A DNA stretch of 64,000 nucleotides from Smittia aterrima (lineage: Eukaryota; Arthropoda; Insecta; Diptera; Chironomidae), in contig CP093829.1 in the NCBI GenBank assembly GCA_033063855.1, positions 17,019,537-17,083,536 of the forward strand, read 5' to 3'. The notes below the pieces were generated by a model that was not told the origin of the DNA, did no database searches, and was given only the letters and a program-made list of their open reading frames with translations. Positions within the stretch are counted from its first letter, which is position 1. Every line of letters starts with the position of its first letter. This document shows, in pieces, positions 1 to 11,836 of this stretch. The translations under genes and the position numbers were made by a program.

Positions 1-2
1 GT

Positions 3-1030
3 CAATTACAGATGTGCACTGATGTGAATGAAACTGGAACAGTTCTCTGTGTCAAACCAAATTTCTGCTTTTTCTCAATTGCGAAGGAGCGCGATGATCT
101 TCCAGTTGAGATTAAGGTACCTTTGAAGATTTATTTTTATTTGATGTAGAACGTTGAGAGAGTAATAGCTTCGAAAATATTTAAGATCGAGTGTTCACGA
201 GGTGGAGCGCAATACAAGGAAGCATTTAGTTATCCTTTTAATAAATTCCTTACGATTCAACCAAACAATGATTTCATTTATCAAAGCGGAGTCGCCAACT
301 ATTTAGAAAATGGAGATTTGGTTTTGTTTGTGAAGGTTCGTATCTCAAACAATTGAATTTGTCGATTGTTTTTATCGATGTGTCTTTCTCAAGGTCAACA
401 TTCTCCTTTATCAAGATTCGCCGGCGCAAAACCTTTTCTTTGACGACAAACAACTTTCTGATTTTACTATCCACGTTAGCGATAAATCGTTCAAAGTGCA
501 TAAAGCGATCTTGGCCCATCACAGCAGTGTTTTTACTAAAATGTTTCTTAGTGATTTTGAAGAGAAGCGAACGAATGAAACAACTGTCGAAGACACGACC
601 ACGGATGCTTTTCAAGACTTTTTACAATTTATTTACAACGGGAAAGTCAGTGCCTTTGATCGAAATGGAAAAGAATTGCTAGCTCTCGCTGATAAATACG
701 ATCTCCAAGATCTCAAAAAACTTTGCCAAATGCAACTGCTTGCGTCAATTACTGAGGACAACGCTGGCACTCTTTTTCAAATTGCTCATCTTTATCAATG
801 TGATGATCTAAAGAACAAAGCATTTGAATTGCTTAAGACGTAAGTTACAAAATGCGATAAATGAATTTTCATCAAAATCATTTTTTTCCAGAACTTTCGC
901 CAAACACAATTTTTCGTTGACCGAGGATTACTTTGAAAATCCAAGGAAACTTCAAACCCTGACCGATTCATTGATTTTCTTAAAATCCGAAATATTAGAA
1001 GCGGAAATCGCAGACGTCCACATGGACTAA
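3..1030 (+). CDS. BTB/POZ domain protein, speckle-type POZ-like (5' partial)
   Basis: The gene enters the window already in frame. Coding exons read 3-116, 150-335, 394-839 and 892-1030, with GT-AG introns of 33, 58 and 52 nt, and stop at TAA 1028-1030. The first two exons (about 100 residues) resemble the end of a MATH/TRAF-like substrate-binding domain. Exon 3 carries a clear BTB fold (LSDFTIHVSDKSFKVHKAIL, then FTKMFLSDF and FLQFIYNGKV), followed by a BACK-like helical segment (LADKYDLQDLKKLCQMQL). Proteins of this type are substrate adaptors for Cullin-3 ubiquitin ligases and act in nucleus or cytoplasm; the specific substrate cannot be read here. The start codon lies before position 1. 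The gene runs tail to tail with syd. A poly(A) signal follows at 1254-1259. BTB identification is firm; the MATH assignment is weaker because only part of the domain is present. Confidence 0.85.
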
Positions 1031-1676
1031 AGACTTTTAACTTATTTTGATGTCCGATGTAATAAGGAAACATTTTCTTTTAATTTGGTTTCATGTTTAT
1101 TGTTTCCACTTTCTCCACATTTTCATTTTTTTAAAAACCTTCCGTTATACAAGAAATATTTTTGCAACTTATCGATACAAATGTTTTTATCAATTAATTT
1201 TCCTATGCGCAAACTGTGGCGACTAATTAAGACTTGAGACAAAAACATGATTCAATAAATAAATTTCGATTAATCATAAAACTCAACAACATGATTAGAG
1301 GAAGGTGATGAGGAAAGGATGTGAAGAAATTATAATTGGCACCAATAGTTTATAATGAATTCGGAAGCAAATAGGAAATCCGGGAGGTATAAAAAAAACT
1401 TGCATTTGTGGATTGAAGCAGGAAGCCGAAGAATAAGGAACTTAAAATGCTGCTCATTCCATTAGATAAAAGCTTTTTCGATTAATGCAAGTTCGGTTAA
1501 ATATCAAATATTCACAGAGATTAAGTTTAAGTTTCGCGCTGAGCATTTTCATCGTACGGAGACTGTGAAGTGGGGGAGACATCAACAAAGTGGGGAAGAA
1601 ATTCGTCCTTAAACCTTTAATCTTTAGTTTTCGTTTCTCTCGTCGAATGGTAAAAAGTTCATCACAGCTAATCGAT
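1031..1676. other. Convergent 3' intergenic region
   Basis: AT-rich spacer between the stop codons of the BTB gene (+) and syd (-). It holds a plus-strand AATAAA at 1254-1259 for the BTB transcript. A minus-strand AATAAA (TTTATT at 1096-1101) could end syd, which would make the two 3'UTRs overlap. No coding potential or structured RNA was recognised. Confidence 0.5.
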
Positions 1677-4600
1677 CTATGACTGATTCACCTGCCATAC
1701 GATCAAATAGCTTTTGTCACCACGATTCTCGATCGTCTCGTTTGGTTGTAGTACAATGCTTGTCTCCATGTCGCCATCGCCTGTGGAAATAATCAGATCA
1801 ATTGATTAATCAAAGGAATTGAAAGTAAATAAACGAAACAGTTCATGCAACAGATGGGATGATGCAGTGTGAGGCAAACTAAGGACAAAGCATGTGCCAG
1901 TTGGATAATATAAATCGTGTGACGCAAATCATAATCAAAAGCTACTCAACTACAACAAACAAAATGTTTTACCTTTCGAAGCTTTCTCATAGTGATGCGC
2001 CAAGCATTTCTAAGCTTGTTATGTGGGTGAGGTGGATGAGAGAGATCAAGTTTTGTAATAAAAAAGCTTGAGAGTGCATTTGGTTAGTGTTTCTCAATTC
2101 CTTCACCCAGCCAAACTTTTTACTGGCTCGCCGATGTTATTTGCCAGATGAGAATATGAGAAGTGGAATCGCACGATGAACTGTCGTCTTCTGTTTATAT
2201 TCGAAGTCGTTCAGAGCGAATCAATTTGACAAGTTATGTGAGCGAGTTGTGAAAACGTTTTTTGTATTTTAGTTTTTGTTTTGTTTTTGGCGTTGACGAC
2301 GATTTTCATCAGTGGAGGGAAAATCAAAAAAGAAAACAAAAAGAAAATTAAAAACTTAAAAACGACGATCACTTTTTAAACTTTTTTTCTATCCAGGAAA
2401 GGAAGCTTTCTACGTGAGAATAATAAATGAACTTATATGGCAAGCAAAGAAATCCTCAGAAAACAATTTGGGAGAAAGCAATAGCTTTCTAATGTTCCAA
2501 TGATCTAAAGCGATTAAGCAAGCAAAGGTAAAGAACGTCAACTTACCCAGTCGGAAGTCGATGTATCCTTCGCCGCCTGACATCACAAGCATATCAGGTT
2601 TGTTAAACATTGGGAACTCAGTTGCAATCATTGGTGGATTCATCGGAACTGAGACGAAGAACTTGACAGCGTCTCGATGACCATGGAAGCTCAATTGTGA
2701 ATGAGCCATACAACACTTCGGTATGCTCGAAGCTATTTAAAAATGAATTTTTAATGGAAATGAAAATTTAAACATCTCGAGAGAACTTACCGCTTCCATC
2801 TCCGACCAAGGGCACTGAAATGATAACACCATTGCCCGTTCCTATCCAGAGACGACCACAAGACACATGCAAAGAAGTAATTCTTACGAAGGAGAAGCCG
2901 AGCTTCCCAGTTCCAAGCATTTTGCTGACCTGTAATAAAATGAAATTGATTATTAGCGTTCATGTCGCTTTAAAACTTAATAAATACTCACATAAGGTTC
3001 AATGTCTACATCTTGAAGATGCTCGTAAGTTTGGGAATGATAAAGTCGAAGAGTCGAGTCTAGACGAATTGAAACCCAAACGCCAAGACCAGTAGCTGCC
3101 ATTTGACGGATTTGACTTTCCTTTCTTGGATGTGCTTCGAGTGAGTGAACAATGCTCAGTGAAATCGGATCCAGAACGTGAATTTTATTGCGATGGGCAG
3201 CCCAAACTTTATCACCAACGATTTGCAAACAACGAACTGATTGCTTTGGCGAGCCGAGTGTAATCAAATGGAAACTGTTAACATCCCACTCTCCTGTCAT
3301 TTGTCGTCTAAACACAGCAACTTGACCATTTGCTAAAGCAACGACGACTCTACCAACTACGTGAACTATCGAAAGAACAGCATCGGGTAACTGAACGGCA
3401 TGAAGACAAAAGCGCCATCGTGACGACGAGGAATGAACATAAATCATTCCATTTTGCGCTCCAAGCCACATTGTTGGTCCAACAGATGTTGGATTGTCCA
3501 ACGTTGTAGGTTCTTCTTCCACATCGGGAGAAGCTTCACTTGCTTTTTCAATGTCTCCATTTGAATCCTCGAGAACTTCGACTGCGGAGTTTGTATTTTG
3601 TTGAATTCTAACGAACTCAACTTTACCAAGTTCGTCAGCATCACCAGGATCTCCTGGTTTCTCGAGTGTTTCTCCAGCTTTTGTCACTTCGCTGTTCTCA
3701 AGCATGTGATAGTCCATCTCAAGTGCTCCGATCACAGTACAGATACACAATAAATGCGTTTGACAAATTGGGAACGAGTCAAGTACTTCTGCTGGATTCT
3801 TAGCATCAATGACAGTGACAGTGCTAGCTGAATGAGTTGACGTACAAATCCAAACGTAACTGCTTAGTTGCTGGTCTTGATCGACTTGATCCATCGCCAG
3901 TGTCATTTGTTTGTCCAATGATTCTAGTTCCGAAGGAACCTCGTTCGTTGGCGTGGTTACGTCAGTAATCGTAGCAACTGGTTGAGGTCGCGAGTAAAAA
4001 ATGCTCGCTCCAACTACGCATCCACCGTCTTTTGTATATCCTCCGTTCAAGTTGACTCCACTGGCGCACCAAACTTTCATATGAGGACTCGCTTCAGCTA
4101 AAGGCCTACAATAAACGGGAACTGGCACTGGAACTCCTTGTTGACCAGGCTTTCCTGATGACTGACTTGATTTTCCAGCAGCTCCTGGTAAACTCCATCC
4201 GTAAGCTTGCAGTCGCCCATCTTCCTTTTGAACATGAGCACGTACTTGTCGATATTGCTCGCGTCGTCTTGCTTGAGCTCTTTCTGAAGTCCCGTCGTTC
4301 GAATTGTGTCCTTCGTTGAAATCTTTCGAAGCTAATACGAGTGATTGTGATCCACTCGAGGTTCCAGCACCAATTGCAGGGAATTGTGAACCTCGCCCCT
4401 CTCCGCTTGATGCTGAGTTTCTAAACATCGGAGGGGGCGGCCTGTCTGAGCGTTCGTTATTACTAAAGAGATTACTAAAAAACTTCCATACGCTCTGCTT
4501 TGACTTCTTATCCAACTGATCGACTTTAGTCGCTCGCATCATTTCAGTCCAACGAACTGCATCTTGAAGCTCCATAAAGCGTTCCTTGTACTGATTGCGC

Positions 4601-6390
4601 TCCATCAAAACTCGAGCCATCTCAACGCGTGTGAATCGCTTACGTTGAGCCATTGGCACATCGTCATTCTCCTCGTGCTCAGTATTTTGTTTCATCTGCT
4701 CTTTAGCTTTCCTTAAATCGTCTTCAAGTTCGCCCACTTTACCTTTCAGCTTGTTTCTTGACTGAATAACTGCATTAAGTTCTTCGCGAAGAATCTCCAA
4801 CTCTCCCGTCAACTCATCAACTTTCACAATCAAATCATCTTTAACAATGTTCAATGCGTTTCTAAAACGAAATTTAAATATTTTGTTAGTGGTGAAAAAG
4901 AAATATCTAGTTTAATCTCACTTGGTAGCAAGCAGCTCGTTGTTTTCCATAATCAGGTTCTCGACTTCTTTGCCCATTCCTGAAAATAAATTGAACGAAG
5001 TATTATCATCAAATGCAATGACTTGAGTTGATTTCTGTTAAAAAGCTCTGATGGTTAGAGGATAGCACTCACCGAAGAAATTATCGTTAACTGTAAGATG
5101 TTGGATGAAGGTTTGGTCATCCGATGTAAGATCATGCAACGCAGTTGGGATTTCAAGTTAGTAAATGCGGCATTCTCTGTTAAAGGGAAGGGAATATTAC
5201 CTGAGCTTGCGTATTCTCCTGGATGAACCATTCCAGTAATTTCGTTCTCCTCGCTCTCGAGTTGATCGTCTTGGAACGAAAGTTCTTGATAAAGAGTGTT
5301 TGCTGAGCGCTTTTCACTCTTTGTCGTGCTTCGACCGGTTGAGACTTGGGGAACTGTGGGACTAGTAACTTCGCTTGGTGGTGATGTCGCAAGCTGTTCA
5401 GCTGCAGGTTGAAGGTTTTCAAATTCATTTTGAAGTGACGGTGGCCCGCTGCCTGAAGCTGAACTTGGTGGACCACTGCACATCGTTTCAGTGTCCAACA
5501 TCGCAACGGAATTCTCTAACGAGGCGAATCCGTAAGAGATTGGACCTGATGAACGATTCATAGGATGAAGTCTCATTGAACGATTCATTTCGACACGTTC
5601 CGATGCCGAGCTTTGGTGTAGCGAATGAGTGGAGTTGCCCATGATCATTTTTGTCCTTTCCATGTAGTCAACGTGAGTTTTGAATAATTCAGTATATCGA
5701 TCGTGGAGTTTTCCATATTCTTTCTTTAAATCAGCTTCCCGCTCCTCGAGCCTCGAAGCATGTTCCAAACTGTTTTTATGTTTCAACTCGAGCATTCTCG
5801 TGATCGATTCCAGTGACTCGAGGCGTGATGCCAGTTCTTTATTTTCAGACTCAGCTAGATCCTCAGTATCAAGAAGCTTTTGCTCTGACTGTTTCCTCGC
5901 TCCTTTCTCTCTTTCATATTGTGTTACCAGCTGTTCGTTGTCTTCTCTTAGTAATTCGAGTTCAACGTCTTGTTCTTGATTCGTTTGATAAGCAGCATCT
6001 AGACACTCGAGAACATTCACAAGCAAGGGCATAAGTGTCTTAACAACATCTTCATCGTATCGTTGAATCATTCTTTCGAATTCTTGGTAAATACTTCCAG
6101 CCAATGATTGCACCTAAAATAAACGAAAGTTCCAATGATTCACTCAAAAAATACGCAGGATTAGAATTTGTAATTCGATATCAAATATAGAGCACATGTT
6201 GCGGACAGCATATGGCAAGTCGTCCGATTCTAATCTTTCCTGGACATTTCTTCATGTCGTTTGATTTCTTTCGAGTCCCCTCCCCTGCTATCGATTTTTC
6301 ACAATTTACCTTTTCTGACATCACCATTGTGGAGTCCTCGGTCCCGTAGACCGTTTCAGCCATCGGGTTCCGTCCCGCTCCGTTGTCCAT
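1677..6390 (-). CDS. syd: Sunday driver / JNK-interacting protein 3/4 (JIP3/4) scaffold
   Basis: Scaffold linking kinesin-1 and dynein to vesicles and to JNK-pathway kinases in axonal transport. Coding exons, in transcript order: 6390-6310, 6113-5201, 5090-5073, 4979-4922, 4861-2992, 2929-2791, 2732-2547 and 1780-1677. All splice phases match and give about 1,122 residues; fly and vertebrate homologues are of similar or slightly greater length. Seen in sequence: ETVYGTEDSTMVMSEK in exon 1; RH1 region SIYQEFERMIQRYDEDVV at about residues 34-51; a long N-terminal coiled coil; GMGKEVENLIMENNELLATK; a second leucine-zipper coiled coil; RH2 region RKRFTRVEMARVLMERNQYK at about 427-446; a Ser/Thr-rich low-complexity part; and a C-terminal WD-like beta-propeller ending SYLIVWQVNQS. 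The ATG at 6390 is preferred because the family begins close to this point. The last intron (766 nt) is the longest and holds nothing recognisable. Confidence 0.93.
5073..5090 (-). other. syd: 18-nt microexon of syd
   Basis: The exon is needed to keep frame. Exon 2 ends in phase 1 at 5201 (donor GT at 5200-5199), and exon 4 at 4979 must be entered in phase 1 (GA-ATG-GGC). The continuous reading frame upstream of 5090 contains a TAA, so the acceptor must be the AG at 5092-5091. The microexon encodes VNDNFF with split codons on both sides, giving YASS-VNDNFF-GMGKEV. The donor is a strong GTGAGT. No transcript evidence is available here. Confidence 0.7.
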
Positions 6391-6748
6391 CTTTGAAAAA
6401 ATTCTCTGATAGGTTTGTCTCTTTAAATTTCAACTTTTCACTGCACAAAGAAATTTGCCAACGCAAATTACGATTTTCTTTACATTCGTCTCATTCTTTT
6501 AAAAACTAACACATCACAAGACTTGAAAACTTCATTCCCCCTCAAGTTACGAGTTTTATTGTCTTTTAATCGACCTGGATATTCCAAGATAAGAGTTTTT
6601 CCTCGCTTTTCCAATTATTTTTGCACAATTCTTCTTCACCACTGTTTTTCACCACTTATGACAAATCAGAGCTTTGAATGAAATGTTTCTTCGAAAGCTT
6701 CGGAAAAAGGTAAACAAAAATCAGCAGTGTAAAAATCCTTTTAAAAAA
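6391..6748. promoter_or_regulatory. Divergent promoter region between syd and Ski3
   Basis: Only 358 nt separate the syd ATG (minus strand, 6390) from the likely Ski3 ATG (plus strand, 6749). The gap must therefore hold both 5'UTRs and a shared or back-to-back promoter. I see no convincing TATA box, which fits dispersed housekeeping initiation. An upstream in-frame ATG at 6674 would add 25 residues to Ski3; it is not preferred because those residues (Lys/Asn-rich) do not look like the family N-terminus. Confidence 0.6.
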
Positions 6749-9700
6749 ATGAGCTCTAAAGATTCATTACCGGTTAAAGCTCTGTTAAAGGAAGCAAGAG
6801 AAGCTATTAAAGCAAAGAATAATCAAGTAGCGATTAAAAAATGTAAGGAAATCATAAGATACGATAAAAAGAACGGAATGGCTTTGATTCTGCTTGGCGC
6901 GGCTTATCAAGAGAAGGACAAGGAAGAAGCAGCGAAGTATCTGAAACTTGCTTTGGATTGTTCCGAGGATTGCAAGTTATTAGCACTGCAAGGTCTTATA
7001 TTAGTTTAAAATCTGTTTTCTAAAATAACTTAAATCCTTCTTTTTTTGTAGGTCTCAGCAATTGCGCAAAACCAGACGAACTTCCCGAAATCTTCGAAAA
7101 TCTTTTGATTCTTACACCAGAGAAATATTCCGATTACTACTCGAAGCTTTCTAATCTGGAAAATCAATTGTCAGATCCCTCAAAACTCATCAAGTTGTTC
7201 TGCGAAGAAATCAAAATTGAAGATCAAGATCGAAAATATCTTGCACTTAAGGTTCTTCTTAACATTTTCGTTAAGAATCGCGAGTTAGCAATCGAGAAAT
7301 ATAAAGACGAATTCCTTGAATGTCTCGAAATTGGATTTCAAGATAAAGATCATGTCCATCACGTCGATATATGCCGCGATTACTTCAAGATTCTTTATCA
7401 AAAAGGAAAACTTGAGGAACTCACGAAAGCTGCCGAGAACATGACGACAGTTTACTCAACTAATGTTGTTCCGTTGGAATGGATCTGCAAGATTTTCATC
7501 GAGAATGAAAGTTTTAGTATCAGTCAACATCTTCAGTCAAACTTTGGAATTTATGTCGAGCGATTACTTGAATTAAACTCGAATTCTGTTCTTGGACTAA
7601 TGGCAAGTGGATTGGTAAAATTCGCAATCGGAGATCTAGCGAGTGCTCGAGAAATTCTTGTCAAAGGTGAGACGAACAACTTTGTACGAGCTCGCCCTCT
7701 TAAATAAATTCTCTTTCAGTAAATCAACTTCAACCAAATTGGTCGACGTGTTTGAAGAAGCTGGCAATGATTCATATGAAGCTTCGTGCGTATCTTCTTG
7801 CTGAGTTAGTTCTTCGTCAGTTGAAAGACTCCGAAATTGATTTAGCCGAAAGTCTTATTGAGCAACAAATCGACGAGAAACTCGTGGAAGGATTGAAACT
7901 TCTCGAAAAACACGAGAACGAATCGAAAAGCATTGAGTTAATGGCTTCCGCTTACATTTACAGTCGTGACTTCTCTAAAGCTGAAGTAACGATTGCGAAA
8001 TTGAAGAATTTAAACTTAGACACTTCAGTTCTTCAAGCGAAGCTGAACCGATTCAACGGCGAGGCTTCGGAAGCTGTTAATATTTTGCAAACTCTTGAGA
8101 CTCACGAAGCGTTTTTGGAACTCGGTCGCAACCATTTCGAGCTGGGCAATTACGATGAGTGTTTGTTGAGTATTCTCAAAGCAACAAAGCTTGACTCAAA
8201 CAACTCAGAATGTTTCTTTTGGCTCGGTAAAATCTACATTGCGACGAAGGACGAAGTTCGTTCATCAAAGTGTCTGGAAAAATGTTTGAGCTTAAATCCT
8301 CAAAATGAAAAGGCAATTGAAATCCTGTCGGCTGTTTACCGGAAGAACCAAAATTGGGATCAAAATCTTGTGCTGTTAGAAAATTCTGTCAAGTCTGTCG
8401 ACGGTCATCATCAAAAATCTGCGTTCTTTCAACTTGGATTGCATCATTTGAGTCAGCAAAATTACGACAACGCAATCACTGCATTCAGAAATTCATTAAA
8501 ATATGATTCGACGAGTGTGAAATGCTGGGAGAGTCTAGCCGATTCCTATTTCGGTCGTGGATCTTACACTTCAGCTTTGAAAGTTTTCGAAAAAAGCGTC
8601 GAGTTGAATCCAGAAAATTCTTACGCAAAACTTCAAATTGCGAGACTTAAGTTCATTCTTCAGCAATATCAAGAGTCAATCGTTGACTACGAAGAACTTC
8701 TCAAAACAATTCCTGACTATTTCGTTGCGCTAAAAGGAATTTCTGAGAGTCACTTTGGCAGAGCTCTTTATCTTCATGAAAATCATCGAAGCGGAAGATC
8801 TAGAGATCATTGTCAAAACAGCCTTTCTTACTTGAAGCAGGCAATTCAACTTCAACCAAGTTTTATTTGTCTCTGGAGAATGCTTGCGAATACTTTTGAT
8901 TTTGTTGGAATGCTTCCTGATGACTATTGTCATCTTTCTGTTCCGGGAGCTCTTATCTGTGAAGACAAATCGAGAAAACTCGAAGGAAAAGAGTTGTTAG
9001 AACTCGCAGCAAAATGTTACAGTCGATGCTTAAAACTTAATCGATCAGATGATTTTATTTGGTTCGAGTTAGTGTCAAACTATTACAACCGCGCGATGAA
9101 ATTTTCAAAAGAAAATGAACATTCTGAACTTTTGAAACTCGCGTTTGAAGGAGGAAAGCATCTTGTTAAGCTTGCTCCAACTCGTTGGCAGAACTGGAAT
9201 CTTCTTGGAATCATCGCAGCGACGAAAGAAATCAACGATCCCGGTTTAACTCAACATTGCTTTATTAAAGCTACGACAATCGACAAGAAGACTTACACGA
9301 GCTGGTCTAATCTTGGTGTCTTCTACTTAAAGCAGGGAGATATCAAACTAGCAAATAAAGCTTTTGGAAGAGCTCAGCAATCAGACACGACGTTCTTACA
9401 TGCTTGGATTGGTCAAGCTATCATTGCTGAAATAATTGGCGAAAAAGATGAAGCAATGGATCTCTTCCGTCATTGTACACAACTCGGTTTTCACTCTGAA
9501 TCATCGATTGGCTATCCCAACTTTGTCTGTTCGGTCCTTGACGAGCCAGATTATGCAAGAATTCCCAAGTACGAATATGCAATCGATAAGATGTTTGCCA
9601 TCCCACTCGCTCTCGATAACATCAACTGGCACATTCTTTCGGATTCCGCAGCAACATTCGAAGCGTTAAGTTATGTTGGATATCTCAGTAGCCGACAAGG

Positions 9701-10822
9701 ATTGTGGAACAAATCGATTGAAGCTTATGAGAAAGCATCTCGACTTGCTAGCGGCACTGCAAAAGACAAATGTTTAACAGATCTTGGCTATTGCTATTTG
9801 AAAGTTGAGAAAAACTCAGAAGCAGTCGAAACATTTAACAATGTTAAAGAAGCGACGTTTAACTCAATAATCGGGTTAGCTTTGGCTTATTACAAAGGTT
9901 TGTTTAATCAGATTAAATTGTTTCCTTCGGACAGATGTTTGAACTATTTCATTTCACAGGAGAGCAGTATCAAGATTGTTATGAAACTTATCAGAAAACT
10001 GTCGAATATCTTGCTTCAAACGATGAGGAGAAAGCAGCTGTTCTTGTTGCTATGGCAGCGATGGTCTACGCGTTTACTGGTAAGTGGTTGCTTTAGGGGG
10101 CTAATAAGGCGCGTAACCTCAATCAAATAATTATTAATTTCATTGCACAGGTGTCGAGGAGGCGAAAATGGTTCTGTTCCAGTGGTAATTTCGAAATCTC
10201 ATTATTTTTTTAATGAAAGACTTGAGAGTTTTTAATTTTTCAATTACTTTATTCTCTCTTAGCATTCGTCTTCCGTCTCCGCCTATTCAAGGGCTTTTGT
10301 CGCTCTGTGCCATCAGTTTACTTCACAAAGATAAGCAGTTGGGCGATCTAGTAATTAAAGAGCTGAAAACTTTCGAACAGGATCCACTCCATGGGCACGA
10401 TGTTGCGTTTTTGATTGCTCAGTATCATGTTCAAAACGTAAGCAATAATCAACAAGTGCTTGATAGTTAAAATCAAAATAAATTTCTCTTCCCAGGGATC
10501 GAAGACAGACGCAATGTCTTATGTTCTGTCGAGAATTCATGAACATCCAGATCGTCCTTTATTGAGAAAAGTTCTCGCTGACTTGATGCTTCAAGCTTAC
10601 AAGGAAGAAGATAAATTAATGATATCAGCAAGTCGCTTAGCTCAAAGCTCTTTAATTCTGCAACATGTCAGCAAACTTGGAATTTCATCTGATGAAGCTT
10701 CTAAGACTCTTGCAGTTGCAAGCATTGCAATGGAATCTGTCGACAGAAACGAAGCAAAGATTCTTGCTCAAAAAGCTGTCCATATTAATCCACTTTGCTT
10801 CAATATTTTGAAAATTTGTTAA
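6749..10822 (+). CDS. SKIC3: Superkiller complex TPR scaffold (Ski3 / TTC37-like)
   Basis: Tetratricopeptide scaffold of the cytoplasmic SKI complex, which feeds mRNA to the exosome for 3'-5' decay together with the Ski2 helicase and Ski8. Exons are 6749-6992, 7052-7666, 7720-9897, 9960-10079, 10151-10184, 10263-10437 and 10496-10822. All phases agree and give about 1,230 residues, shorter than vertebrate TTC37 (about 1,560). TPR helices run through most of the protein; signature stretches include CWESLADSYFGRGSYTSALK and the block LTQHCFIKATTIDKKTYTSW, then WIGQAIIAEIIGEKDEAMDL. The start MSSKDSLPVKALLKEAREAI matches the family N-terminus, so ATG 6749 is chosen over 6674. Exon 5 is only 34 nt. 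The first donor (GTCTTA) is weak but required by frame. Poly(A) signals lie almost immediately after the stop, implying a very short 3'UTR. Confidence 0.92.
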
Positions 10823-10842
10823 ATTGGAAATAAATTAAGAGG

Positions 10843-10848
10843 AATAAA
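10843..10848 (+). terminator. Poly(A) signal of the Ski3-like gene
   Basis: AATAAA 21 nt after the TAA; a second AATAAA overlaps 10829-10834. Either would give a 3'UTR of only a few tens of bases. Confidence 0.55.
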
Positions 10849-11536
10849 GTACATTTCATAATGGTTTACTACAAAATTGCAAATAGTTTCGAATGAGGGC
10901 ATAATGAGCCGTGCTTCCAACATTTCGATGACGTGAAAATGAACTGCAATTAATAAATTTGCGCTTCTCAGCATAACACTTACCGCAATATTCAACTGCC
11001 GCAACATAAGTCAACAAACATAACTGACCATGTTATTCTATTTCATTTTGACGTAAACTTTGATTTGATTATACGATAATTTAATTTAGAAACGTTTTTC
11101 GGTTTCTTCAAAAAGTGAACTCTATTTATAAGAAGGAATGAGCTTCGAAAACAAATAAAGAGATTTTCAGAGTTCAAGTGATTTTCTATAAATTTGTTAT
11201 TGAAATATCTATCTACATCAAGAAAGATATCGTTAAATCAACAAGCTTCTGAATAAATATTTTAAAAAGCTTTCAATTTTCTGAAGATATTTCTTTTCAT
11301 AGAGTCACAGATTCAGTTTACGATAACTTCCGTTTGATTATGAAGAGAACTCTCAGAGCAAACTCAAAGCCGCGTAAACATTTTTTCCTTCACTCATTCA
11401 AGTCTTTCAGTCCGTGGATTTTTTCATTGTTGCTGCTTGCATGATCAGAAATTCTTCGTTGTTAAAAAAATGAGTGAACAGAGAGAAAAGCAAAGCTGAA
11501 GAAACAAGTTTAAGACGATCGTAAAATAAGTCTCTC

Positions 11537-11836
11537 AGTCAGTTAGAGTGACTTGCCGTGTTAACGTCGAAATTTTTAATCGCTCGTGGATTATTTTGTT
11601 ATTTTCTTAGTCGTTTGAGTGTCCAGACTGTGGAATTTACTTTTCTAAACATTTTCTCTGTGCAAAATAACGAAAGAAACGAAGGCAAATCAAAACAAGA
11701 AAGCGTTGTGGAAAAAAAAAGTTGAAAAGTGCAACTGCAAAATAACGAAAGTGAATCAAGAGATTTTAAATTGACTTGTGGATTAACTTTTTACTGCGAA
11801 AAACATAAAATCATCCGAAAAAAGTGAATTTGAAAG
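11537..11836 (+). other. Possible 5'UTR first exon (orphan)
   Basis: An insect initiator-like TCAGTC has its A at 11537. It is followed by about 300 nt of A-rich, purine-rich sequence in the style of dipteran 5'UTRs (repeated AAGTG, AACGAAAG words) with no long frame. The stretch ends in a strong donor, AAAG|GTGAGA, at 11836/11837. A TATA-like TATTTATAAG near 11125 could serve an alternative start about 400 nt earlier. No coding partner can be assigned: the next plus-strand coding exon is at 37450. It could equally be chance or a lncRNA. Confidence 0.22.

Noticed and set aside
5680..6034. Serine-rich plus-strand frames opposite syd exon 2
   Set aside because: Complementary shadow of the coiled-coil coding sequence.
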